Source of the DNA: Roseiarcus sp963755075
GTDB lineage: Bacteria; Pseudomonadota; Alphaproteobacteria; Rhizobiales; Beijerinckiaceae
NCBI GenBank assembly: GCA_963755075.1
Contig: CAVWKL010000068.1
Location: 1-6,950, forward strand
Direction: 5' to 3'
Length of the DNA stretch: 6,950 bases
Shown: in pieces, positions 1 to 6,088 of the stretch
Layout: every line of letters begins with the position of its first letter
Numbering within the stretch: the stretch's first letter is position 1
Made by a program: the position numbers and the translations under genes
The notes under the pieces: model-generated
Database searches by the model: none
What the model was told of the DNA's origin: nothing
Seen by the model: the letters and a program-made list of their open reading frames with translations, nothing else

Positions 1-3
1 TTC

Positions 4-48
4 CCAACAGCCCTCGAAGCCGTCCGCTTCGGGGGCTGTTGGCGTTTT
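4..48 (+). terminator. Intrinsic terminator hairpin downstream of pgl, best formed on the plus strand
   Basis: A 17-bp stem pairs 4-20 with 26-42 around a 5-base loop (21-25), followed by CGTTTT at 43-48. In plus-strand RNA every position pairs, including one G-U (14 with 32); in minus-strand RNA that pair becomes an A-C mismatch. The T-tract also lies on the plus-strand side, while the visible minus-strand exit (bases 3-1) reads GAA. The structure therefore looks like a terminator for a rightward gene ending just left of the window. It may also stop the leftward zwf-pgl transcript, since pgl ends only 7 bases away. Which role dominates cannot be decided without the flanking sequence. Confidence 0.75.
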
Positions 49-54
49 CCGGGG

Positions 55-768
55 TCACGCCGAGGGCGCGTAGAAAATCGTCAGCCGTTCCCCGGCTTGA
101 CGCAGCACGGCGCGGATCGGCATGGCTTCAATCGGACCATCGCCCAAGGCGCGCGCCAGCGTTTGGGCCTTGGCCTCTCCCTCGATATGCAGCGCGATCG
201 CGTGCGCCCGCAGGATGACGTGGCCAGTCAACGTCAGGCGCGGTTCGGCGGCGCCCGGCGCCCGGATCGGCGCCACCAACGCGCGCGCCCCCGGATCAAC
301 CGCCTCAACGAGGCCCTCGGCGCCGGGAAACCACGAAGCGGTATGCCCGTCCTCGCCCATGCCGAGAATGACGAGATCGGCCGGCGAGGGCAAGGCGGCG
401 ATTCGCGCGTTCGCGGCCGCCAGTTCGAGATCCTCCTCGAGGCGCGAATCGGCGAGCGGCGAGAATTGCGCCTCGGCCGCATGGTCGCGCAGCAGCGCCT
501 CGCGGACCAACCTGGCGTTGGATCGCCGATCGTCGTCGGGAACCCGGCGTTCGTCGGCGAGCGTGATCGCGACGCGCGACCAGTCGATCGGTTGGCTCGC
601 GAGCGCGTGAAAATAGCGGACCGGGGTGGTTCCCCCGGAGACGACGAGCAGCGCGGCGCCGCGCTTCTCGATCGCTTGCGCCAAGCGCTCGGCCGTCCAT
701 TCGGCGAAAGCCGCCGCGAGCGCCGTCGGCGTTACGAAGTCCCTGCGCGTGGGGGCGATTGGGCTCAT
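55..768 (-). CDS. pgl: 6-phosphogluconolactonase
   Basis: This enzyme hydrolyses 6-phosphogluconolactone to 6-phosphogluconate in the cytoplasm, the step after Zwf in the oxidative pentose phosphate and Entner-Doudoroff routes. The 237-residue protein has the normal length for the DevB/SOL-type family. Visible motifs are SGGTTP (residues 44-49, phosphate binding), DERRVP...DD..SN (72-84) and LGMGEDGHTAS (135-145), which carries the acid/histidine pair of the active site; the following position is Trp where Leu is more common. The start at 768 is chosen because its ATG overlaps the zwf stop as ATGA, which implies translational coupling. A start at 879 would add 37 residues that overlap zwf and resemble no part of the family. 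Pgl is the last gene of the leftward unit, and the hairpin at 4-48 follows its stop codon. Confidence 0.95.
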   Translation of the reverse strand: MSPIAPTRRDFVTPTALAAAFAEWTAERLAQAIEKRGAALLVVSGGTTPVRYFHALASQPIDWSRVAITLADERRVPDDDRRSNARLVREALLRDHAAEAQFSPLADSRLEEDLELAAANARIAALPSPADLVILGMGEDGHTASWFPGAEGLVEAVDPGARALVAPIRAPGAAEPRLTLTGHVILRAHAIALHIEGEAKAQTLARALGDGPIEAMPIRAVLRQAGERLTIFYAPSA

Positions 769-2240
769 TCGAATTCCTCGTTCCAGGTGCGCCCATCGCG
801 TTCGATCAGCGCGATCGAGGCGGCGGGCCCCCAAGTGCCGGCGGCGTATGGCCGCGGCGAATCGTGCGAGTGCGTCCAAGCCTCGCGGATCGGGTCAATG
901 AATCGCCAGGCCGCCTCCACTTCGTCGCGGCGCATGAACAGCGCCGCGTTGCCGCGCAGCGCGTCCATCAGCAGCCGTTCGTAGGCGTCGGCCGAGGGCA
1001 TGGAGAACGTCTTGGCGAAACTCATGTCGAGCGGCACGTGCTGCAGGCGCATGCCGCCGGGACCCGGCTCCTTGATCATCAACCACAGTTTGATGCCCTC
1101 GTCCGGCTGGACGCGGATGACCAGCCGGTTGGCGGGGATGCCCTCGCTCTCGGTGTCGAATATAACGTGCGGCACGCGGCGAAAACCGACCACGATTTCG
1201 GAAAAGCGTTGCGGCAATCGCTTGCCGGTGCGCAGGTAGAAAGGCACGCCCGCCCATCGCCAATTGGCGACCTCGACCTTCAACGCCACGAAGGTTTCGG
1301 TTTCGCTCACTTCCTTGCCGATATCCTCGAGATAGGACGGCGCCGGGGCGCCCTCGGCGAAGCCGGCGCGATATTGCCCGCGCACGGTCGCCGCCGAGGC
1401 GTTGGAGGCGTCGATTGCGTTCAGCGATTTCAGCACCTTGAGCTTTTCATCGCGGAGCGAGTCGGCGTGCAACGAGAACGGCGGCTCCATCGCCACCAGG
1501 CAAAGCAATTGCAGCATATGGTTTTGCACCATATCGCGGATCGCGCCGGAATCGTCGTAGTAGGCGGCGCGCCCCTCGACGCCGAGCGTCTCGGCGACGG
1601 TTATCTGCACGTGATTGACATGCGCATTGTTCCACAGCGGCTCGAGCAGCGCGTTGGCGAAGCGCAACGCCATCAGATTCTGCACCGATTCCTTGCCGAG
1701 GTAATGGTCGATGCGAAAGATATTGGTCTCGAGGAAGACGGCGCCGATCGCGTCGTTGATCGCCGCCGCGCTCGCGCCATCCCTGCCGATCGGCTTCTCC
1801 ACAATGATGCGCGACCTCGGCGTCGCCAATCCGGTTTCGCCGAGACGCTTGGCGATGGGGCCGAAAAGATCAGGCCCGGTGGCAAGATAGTAAGCGCGCG
1901 TGCGCTCCTCCTGGCCGAGATGCGCCCTCAGTTCGTCCCATCCCATGTCGCCGACGGCGTCGACCGCGACATAGTCGATGCGCTGCAGGAAGCGATCGAG
2001 GAATGGGTTCGGCTCTAGGCCCCGCGGGCCGAACTTGATGAGCGCATCCTTCACGGAGGCGCGGAAAGCCTCGCGATCGAACGGGCGGCGCGAAACGCCG
2101 ATGAGACGCGTGGGCTCGGTGAACTGATCGCTCATTTCGCGGTGAAAGAGCGCGGGATACAATTTGCGATAGGCGAGATCGCCCGTGCCGCCGAAGACGA
2201 CGAGATCGAAAGGCTCGACTTTGATGATTCGGGCCGCCAT
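765..2240 (-). CDS. zwf: Glucose-6-phosphate 1-dehydrogenase
   Basis: This enzyme oxidises glucose-6-phosphate to 6-phosphogluconolactone with NADP+ (or NAD+), the entry step to the oxidative pentose phosphate and Entner-Doudoroff pathways. The 491-residue protein has the family's usual length. The N-terminal nucleotide-binding motif FGGTGDLAYRKLYPAL is at about residues 16-31, EKPIGRD at 148-154, and the substrate-binding signature RIDHYLGKE at 177-185. The catalytic His is expected in the DMVQNHMLQ segment (H241), and YLRTGKRL is at 335-342. The start at 2240 places the NADP motif at the usual distance and has a weak purine-rich GAGAGA stretch just upstream; the longer reading to 2405 adds 55 unrelated residues that run into the end of the regulator gene. 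It overlaps pgl by four bases. The 112-bp gap from the regulator gene on the same strand shows no clear terminator, so co-transcription is possible. Confidence 0.97.
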   Translation of the reverse strand: MAARIIKVEPFDLVVFGGTGDLAYRKLYPALFHREMSDQFTEPTRLIGVSRRPFDREAFRASVKDALIKFGPRGLEPNPFLDRFLQRIDYVAVDAVGDMGWDELRAHLGQEERTRAYYLATGPDLFGPIAKRLGETGLATPRSRIIVEKPIGRDGASAAAINDAIGAVFLETNIFRIDHYLGKESVQNLMALRFANALLEPLWNNAHVNHVQITVAETLGVEGRAAYYDDSGAIRDMVQNHMLQLLCLVAMEPPFSLHADSLRDEKLKVLKSLNAIDASNASAATVRGQYRAGFAEGAPAPSYLEDIGKEVSETETFVALKVEVANWRWAGVPFYLRTGKRLPQRFSEIVVGFRRVPHVIFDTESEGIPANRLVIRVQPDEGIKLWLMIKEPGPGGMRLQHVPLDMSFAKTFSMPSADAYERLLMDALRGNAALFMRRDEVEAAWRFIDPIREAWTHSHDSPRPYAAGTWGPAASIALIERDGRTWNEEFE

Positions 2241-2352
2241 AGGCGTCTCTCTCGCATAGGTTCGACGGTCGCTGCGACGGCGAAGCAAAGTTCGACGTTG
2301 CGCTTGGATCTCGCGGCGACCCGCGGAACCCGCCGAGGCGGAACGGGGGACG

Positions 2353-3600
2353 TCACCCCAACCCGACCGGCGCGTCCTTAAACAACACTTCTCTGTCACG
2401 CGCAAAATTCTTGATCAGCGGCAACGCCGCTCCGCCGATCGCGCGCGCATCCGCGCCGATCGCGCCGGCGACGATCGTCACGTCGGACAATCCACGCCGA
2501 TCCAGCGCCTCGATCTGGGCGGCGACGCGCAAGGTGAGCTTCTCGCGCACGGCGACCGGCATCGCGCCGTCGATGACGATCGCCTCGAGGTCGAGGACCG
2601 AGATCGCCGAGACCGCGGCGTAACCGAGCGCGAAGGAGACCTCCTCGATCCATTCGTCGAGGAGCGGCCCGAAATCGTCCCAGGCGTCGGGCGTTCGCCA
2701 GATCGAGGAGGGATCGCCGCCTGCCGCCTCGACGCGCCGCTCGAGTTCGCAGATCGAGGCGCGGGCGATCAGTTGCGAGGTCGCCGGGCGGCCGGCGTCC
2801 TGCGCGGCGATCGGCATCGAACCAAGCGCCGCCGCGTTGCCGGTGCGGCCGGGATGGAGGGCTCCGTCGAGGACCAGGCCGCCGCCGACAAATGCGCCAA
2901 GAAAGAAATAGAGGAAATCGCGGTGACGCCAGGCTTCGCCGAAAAAGAATTCCGCCGCGCAGGCCGATGTGGCGTCGTTGCACAAGGTCACGCGATAGGG
3001 ACACAAGCGGGCAATTTCCTCCTCGATCGCGAAGGATCGCCATGCGTCCATTTCCTCGGCGGGCGCGCCGATCTCGGCCGACCAGTTCCACAATTGGAAC
3101 GGCGAAGCGACGCCGAGACCGGCGATGCGACGACGCTGCGCCGGCGTCAGCGCCTGCGTCATCGGCGCCAGCGCGCCGGCGAGGAACTCCATCACCGAAT
3201 TGGGCGTCGGATACGCGTAGGTTCGATGCGTGCGCCGCCGCACCGTTCCGCAAAAGTCGATCAAAACGAGATCGCAGCTGCGTCGGCCGATTTTCAACCC
3301 GAGCGAAAACGCGCCCTCGGGGTCGAGCGACACCGGAACAGTCGGTTGCCCAACGCGTCCGCGCAACGGCGCCTCGCGACGCAACAGCCCGTCGACTTGC
3401 AGGCGATTCATGATCGCGGACGTCGATTGGACGGAGAGCCTCGTCATCCGCGCAACCTCGATTTTGGAGAGTTGCCCGAATCGCCGGACGAGCGAAAGGA
3501 CGAGGCGCTCGTTGTAAAGACGCACGCCGGTCTGGTCGGCGCCGCTGGCGATTGGCGGCGACAGCGGGGAAGGCGCGGCGCTTTCGTCCGCTTCGGGCAT
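2353..3600 (-). CDS. frcR: ROK-family transcriptional regulator, FrcR-like
   Basis: This is a DNA-binding sugar-responsive regulator, probably the repressor of the divergent transporter operon and of itself. The 415-residue protein has a winged helix-turn-helix at about residues 28-95 (recognition region around IEVARMTRLSVQSTSAIMNRL, wing with GRVGQP) and a ROK sugar-kinase-like domain from about 98 to 400. The ROK Asn-Asp pair is present (N208-D209), as are the GGG loop (239-241) and the GxxGN segment (251-255). The usual GNxGEIGH motif is replaced by GNAAALGSM (254-262), and the Cys-rich zinc motif CxCGxxGCxE that normally follows is absent. The start is supported by GAGGAGA four bases upstream. 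The frcR symbol rests on its position next to frcBCA and its family; the ligand (fructose or a phosphorylated sugar) is inferred. Confidence 0.88.
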   Translation of the reverse strand: MPEADESAAPSPLSPPIASGADQTGVRLYNERLVLSLVRRFGQLSKIEVARMTRLSVQSTSAIMNRLQVDGLLRREAPLRGRVGQPTVPVSLDPEGAFSLGLKIGRRSCDLVLIDFCGTVRRRTHRTYAYPTPNSVMEFLAGALAPMTQALTPAQRRRIAGLGVASPFQLWNWSAEIGAPAEEMDAWRSFAIEEEIARLCPYRVTLCNDATSACAAEFFFGEAWRHRDFLYFFLGAFVGGGLVLDGALHPGRTGNAAALGSMPIAAQDAGRPATSQLIARASICELERRVEAAGGDPSSIWRTPDAWDDFGPLLDEWIEEVSFALGYAAVSAISVLDLEAIVIDGAMPVAVREKLTLRVAAQIEALDRRGLSDVTIVAGAIGADARAIGGAALPLIKNFARDREVLFKDAPVGLG

Positions 3601-3604
3601 GGAG

Positions 3605-3611
3605 TCTCCTC
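3605..3611 (-). promoter_or_regulatory. Ribosome binding site of the ROK regulator gene
   Basis: The minus strand reads GAGGAGA here, four bases before the ATG at 3600. It matches the anti-Shine-Dalgarno sequence well and supports that start. Confidence 0.75.
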
Positions 3612-3673
3612 GTGCGTCTTCCCTGGCTACGCGTCCAAGCGGCGGCCGTCGAGGTCGCTCTTCTTACGCCCCT

Positions 3674-3702
3674 AGCATGCGAGGTCTCGGTGGTCCTGTC
3701 AA
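3674..3702 (-). promoter_or_regulatory. Probable sigma-70-type promoter for the ROK regulator gene
   Basis: On the minus strand a perfect TTGACA -35 box (3697-3702) is followed after 17 bases by CATGCT (3674-3679), a weak -10 match. Transcription would start near 3667, giving a leader of about 65 bases. The -35 box lies two bases from the 23-bp palindrome at 3705-3727, so a protein bound there would contact or exclude RNA polymerase. The prediction is from sequence only. Confidence 0.6.
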
Positions 3703-3704
3703 TA

Positions 3705-3727
3705 ATAAATCAGGCGGCTTGATTTAT
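3705..3727. promoter_or_regulatory. 23-bp palindromic operator, probable binding site of the ROK regulator
   Basis: The half-sites ATAAATCA (3705-3712) and TGATTTAT (3720-3727) are perfect inverted repeats. Continuing inward, 3714/3718 and 3715/3717 also pair around the centre at 3716, so only 3713/3719 is mismatched. The site is an AT-rich island in GC-rich DNA, with a GC core between AT-rich arms, which resembles operators of ROK regulators such as NagC and Mlc. It lies between the -35 boxes of the two divergent promoters. Binding of the neighbouring regulator, and hence autoregulation plus control of frcBCA, is inference. Confidence 0.75.
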
Positions 3728-3730
3728 CCA

Positions 3731-3760
3731 TTGACTCTCGCCTCGGTTTTTGTCCCTATA
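3731..3760 (+). promoter_or_regulatory. Probable sigma-70-type promoter of the frcBCA operon
   Basis: TTGACT (3731-3736) is a five-of-six -35 match. The best -10 candidate is CCTATA at 3755-3760 (18-base spacer); CCCTAT at 3754-3759 would give 17. Transcription would start around 3767, leaving a leader of about 100 bases. A short GC-rich hairpin (CCGCG 3764-3768, CGCGG 3773-3777) lies at the probable transcript start. The -35 box is three bases from the palindrome. Confidence 0.6.
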
Positions 3761-3858
3761 GCGCCGCGACAGCGCGGACCGGCTTTGCCAGAGTCGGTTT
3801 CGGCGTTTCGCCAAGATCTCGCGCGAAGCGCAGGCGCCGTCGCCGGTAAATCTGTTTC

Positions 3859-3864
3859 GGGAGG
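3859..3864 (+). promoter_or_regulatory. Ribosome binding site of frcB
   Basis: GGGAGG lies five bases before the ATG at 3870. It is a strong site, as expected for a binding protein that must outnumber its membrane partners. Confidence 0.8.
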
Positions 3865-3869
3865 AACCC

Positions 3870-4884
3870 ATGTCCAGCAAGTTCGCAGTTCTGTCGACCG
3901 CGGCGATCGCGGCTCTGTCGATCGGGATGATGAGCGCGCCGTCCTTCGCGGCCGACACGATCATTGGCCTGATCACCAAGACCAACACCAATCCCTTCTT
4001 CGTCAAGATGAAGGAAGGCGCCCAGGCGAAGGCCAAGGAACTCGGCGTCACCTTGCAGGCCTACGCCGGCAAGTTCGACGGCGACAACGACGGCGAGGTC
4101 GCCGCCATCGAGGCGCTGATGGCCGCCGGCGCCAAGGGCATTCTGCTCGTGCCCAGCGACTCCACCGCGATCGTGCCGACCGTCGAGAAGGCGCGCAAAG
4201 CCGGCATCATCGTGATCACGCTCGACACCCCGCTCGATCCGGTCACCGCCGCCGACGCCAACTTCGCCACCGACAATTTCAAGGCCGGCGAATTGATCGG
4301 CGCAGTGGGCCAAGGCGACGCTCGGCGACAAGGCGGCCACCGCGAAGATCGCCACTCTCGATCTCGCCGCCAACGAACCGACGGTCGACTATCTCCGTCA
4401 CAACGGCTTCCTCACCGGCTTCGGCATCCCGGTCAAGGATCCCAAGCACTACGCGATGAGCGACAGCCCGCAGATCGTCGGCTCCGACGTGACGCAAGGG
4501 TCGGACGAGGGTGGCCGCAAGGCGATGGAGAACATCCTGCAGAAGGCCTCCGAGATCGACGTCGTCTATGCCATCAACGAACCTTCGGCGGACGGCGGCT
4601 ATGCCGCGTTGAAGGCGGCGGGCAAGGAAAAGGGCGTGCTCGTCGTCGCCGTCGACGGCGGCTGCCCGGGCGTCAAGAGCGTCAAGGAAGGCGTGATCGG
4701 CGCCACTTCGCAGCAATATCCGCTGCTGATGGCGGCCGACGGGGTCCAGGCGGTCGTCGATTTCATCAAGACCGGCAAGAAGCCGGTCAGCATGGACACC
4801 GGCGAGAAGCTGGTCACCGATCATCCCGTTCCGGGCGTTCCCTCGATCGACACCACCGAGGGAGCCAAGCTCTGTTGGGGTTGA
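3870..4884 (+). pseudogene. frcB: Periplasmic fructose-binding protein of ABC transporter, frameshifted as read
   Basis: This encodes the periplasmic solute-binding protein (Peripla_BP_4/RbsB-like, FrcB group) that delivers sugar to FrcC and FrcA. The N-terminus is a Sec signal peptide (Lys4, hydrophobic stretch 5-21, cleavage probably after SFA at 25-27). The mature part starts with GLITKTNTNPFFVKM, which is very close to S. meliloti FrcB. Residues 1-145 are in the frame of the ATG; the frame then shifts. The homologous continuation (WAKATLGDKAATAKIATLDL...) runs in the +1 frame from 4306 to the TGA at 4882-4884. Removing one base near 4305 restores a 337-residue protein with the usual features AINEPSADGGY, VAVDGGCPGV and the C-terminal CWG. 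Left uncorrected, translation continues in the wrong frame to 4907 and gives about 345 residues with a nonsense second half. No other damage is visible, so this is either a very recent mutation or a sequencing/assembly error. Confidence 0.9.
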
Positions 4885-4917
4885 TTTCGCCGACGTTTGA
4901 TCGCTAAATGTTGTGAA

Positions 4918-4956
4918 AGATCGGCGCTCGCAAGCTTCGTCTTGGGGCGCCGATTT
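4918..4956 (+). other. Intercistronic hairpin between frcB and frcC
   Basis: Bases 4918-4929 pair with 4945-4956 (12 bp including two G-U pairs, with a core of eight perfect pairs, ATCGGCGC against GCGCCGAT). Inside, after a bulged G at 4930, CAAG (4931-4934) pairs with CTTG (4941-4944) around a six-base loop. Only three U residues end the stem, so it is at best a partial terminator. Between a binding-protein gene and its permease gene such a structure usually protects the upstream mRNA from 3' decay or lowers read-through. That role is inferred here. Confidence 0.65.
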
Positions 4957-4964
4957 CGCAAAGG

Positions 4965-4977
4965 CGCCAGCCTGGCG
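4965..4977 (+). other. Short second hairpin ahead of the frcC ribosome binding site
   Basis: CGCCA (4965-4969) and TGGCG (4973-4977) can form a 5-bp stem with a 3-base loop, eight bases before the AAGGAGG of frcC. It is small and could arise by chance in GC-rich DNA. If formed it extends the structured region between frcB and frcC. Confidence 0.3.
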
Positions 4978-4984
4978 GGAGGCT

Positions 4985-4996
4985 AAGGAGGGGGAG
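4985..4996 (+). promoter_or_regulatory. Ribosome binding site of frcC
   Basis: AAGGAGGGGGAG is an extended purine-rich site. Its distal part (GGGGGAG, 4990-4996) is six bases from the ATG at 5003. It decides that start over the GTG at 4913, which has no comparable site and lies just before the intercistronic hairpin. Confidence 0.75.
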
Positions 4997-5002
4997 CGCG
5001 CG

Positions 5003-6088
5003 ATGAGCGAAGTCACGCAAGGCGGGCAGCAGACGCCCCAGGAATATGAGCGCGTGCTCGCCGCCGCCGCGACCGCGCAGGCTGCGTTCGAGGAAGAGCA
5101 TGTCTCGCTGGCCAAACGCGCGCAGCGCTTCCTCCATCTCTATCCCACTACGGTTCCCTTTGTGGTGCTGCTCCTCGGCCTCTTGCTGGGGGTGAGCGTC
5201 AACTACGCCCACTTCGTCACCGGCAGCAATCTGTCGACCGTGCTGACGCAGGTGACGATCATCGCCATCCTCGGCATCGCGCAAACCCTGGTGATTCTGA
5301 CCGCCGGCATCGATCTATCGGTCGGCGTGATCATGGTGATTTCATCGGTCGTGATGGGCCGTTTGGCGGTCATCGACGGCGTGCCGATCTTCGTCGCGTT
5401 TCCGCTGGGGTTGCTGTGCGGCGTCGCTTGCGGATTTCTCAATGGCTTGCTCGTCACGCGCATGAAGATGCCGCCGTTCATCGTCACGCTCGGCACGCTC
5501 AGCATTATCGGCGCGCTCAATACGTTCTATTCGCAGAGCGAGACCATTCGCGAGCAGGACCTCGAAGACAAAGCGCCGTTTCTGCAACTGATGGGCGTTC
5601 CCTTTCAGATCGGCGGCGCACGCATCATCCTCGCCAGTTTCCTTTTGGTCGTCTTGGCGATCGTCGTCTGGTATGTGCTCAACCGCACCGCCTACGGCCG
5701 TCACGTCTATGCGACCGGCGACGATCCCGAGGCCGCACGTCTGGCCGGCATCGACACCGACCGCATCCTGCTCAGCGTCTACGTCCTGGCCGGGCTCATT
5801 TCGGCGATCGCCGGCTGGGCGCTGATCGGCCGCATCGGCGCGATCAGCCCCACGGCGGGCGCGAATGGCAATCTCGACAGCATCACCGCCGTGGTGATCG
5901 GCGGCACCAGCCTGTTCGGCGGACGCGGCTCGATCGTCGGCACACTGGTCGGCGCCCTGATCGTCGGCGTTTTCCGCTCCGCAGTCTCGCTCGCGGGACT
6001 CGACGTGCTCTGGCAGGAATTCGCCATCGGCGTGCTGATCATCGTCGCCGTGGCGCTCGATCAATGGATACGGAGGGTTTCCCAGTGA
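5003..6088 (+). CDS. frcC: Fructose ABC transporter permease
   Basis: This is the inner-membrane permease (BPD_transp_2 family, RbsC/FrcC type) that would form the sugar channel as a dimer, driven by FrcA. The 361-residue protein is of normal length. About 45 hydrophilic residues precede the first membrane segment (about 50-67). Further hydrophobic segments lie near 84-100, 105-121, 128-149, 158-173, 208-226, 255-275, 292-305, 311-330 and 339-353. Family hallmarks are AGIDLSVG (101-108), PPFIVTLGTL (157-166) and the cytoplasmic coupling loop ATGDDPEAARLAGI (237-250), which contacts the ATPase. The hydrophilic N-terminus with an Ala-rich, possibly helical stretch (about 17-32) is also found in FrcC relatives. 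It follows frcB after a 118-bp gap with a hairpin and overlaps frcA by four bases. Fructose as substrate is inferred from the close similarity of the whole gene set to frcBCA. Confidence 0.93.
   Translation: MSEVTQGGQQTPQEYERVLAAAATAQAAFEEEHVSLAKRAQRFLHLYPTTVPFVVLLLGLLLGVSVNYAHFVTGSNLSTVLTQVTIIAILGIAQTLVILTAGIDLSVGVIMVISSVVMGRLAVIDGVPIFVAFPLGLLCGVACGFLNGLLVTRMKMPPFIVTLGTLSIIGALNTFYSQSETIREQDLEDKAPFLQLMGVPFQIGGARIILASFLLVVLAIVVWYVLNRTAYGRHVYATGDDPEAARLAGIDTDRILLSVYVLAGLISAIAGWALIGRIGAISPTAGANGNLDSITAVVIGGTSLFGGRGSIVGTLVGALIVGVFRSAVSLAGLDVLWQEFAIGVLIIVAVALDQWIRRVSQ
6071..6077 (+). promoter_or_regulatory. Ribosome binding site of frcA, inside the end of frcC
   Basis: CGGAGGG lies seven bases before the GTG at 6085. 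It fixes this GTG as the frcA start in preference to the in-frame ATG at 6064, which lies upstream of the site. Confidence 0.75.

Noticed and set aside
97..984. A 295-codon plus-strand frame opposite pgl
   Set aside because: It is Arg-rich shadow translation of a clear pgl and the end of zwf, with no recognisable domain.
759..2018. A 419-codon open frame on the plus strand opposite zwf
   Set aside because: It is fully antisense to a convincing zwf, its translation is low-complexity and rich in Arg, His and Gln, and no family is recognisable. Such frames are expected in high-GC DNA.
2241..2352. A promoter or terminator between the regulator gene and zwf
   Set aside because: I found only weak matches: a CCGCC/GGCGG dyad with a 2-base gap and a repeated GTTCGACG. 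Neither a convincing -35/-10 pair nor a T-tract is present, so no feature is called.
2773..3675. A 300-codon plus-strand frame opposite the ROK regulator
   Set aside because: It is antisense to a well-supported gene, has no motif, and runs into the divergent promoter region.
4302..4310. Programmed ribosomal frameshifting in frcB
   Set aside because: There is no slippery sequence, no internal Shine-Dalgarno at a suitable distance, and no precedent in this family. A plain indel or sequencing error is simpler.
3599..4459. A 286-codon plus-strand frame covering the control region and the first half of frcB
   Set aside because: Its second half is an out-of-frame Arg-rich reading of frcB, and its first half covers the operator and promoters.
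4913..5002. An upstream GTG start for frcC adding 30 residues
   Set aside because: It has no ribosome binding site, the added segment covers the intercistronic hairpin, and the ATG at 5003 has a strong site and gives the usual protein length.
4279..5115. A 278-codon minus-strand frame opposite the end of frcB and the start of frcC
   Set aside because: It has no recognisable family, and the plus-strand frames clearly encode FrcB and FrcC sequence.
6064..6084. An in-frame ATG as the start of frcA
   Set aside because: It lies upstream of the CGGAGGG site, has no good site of its own, and the GTG at 6085 makes a standard GTGA overlap.
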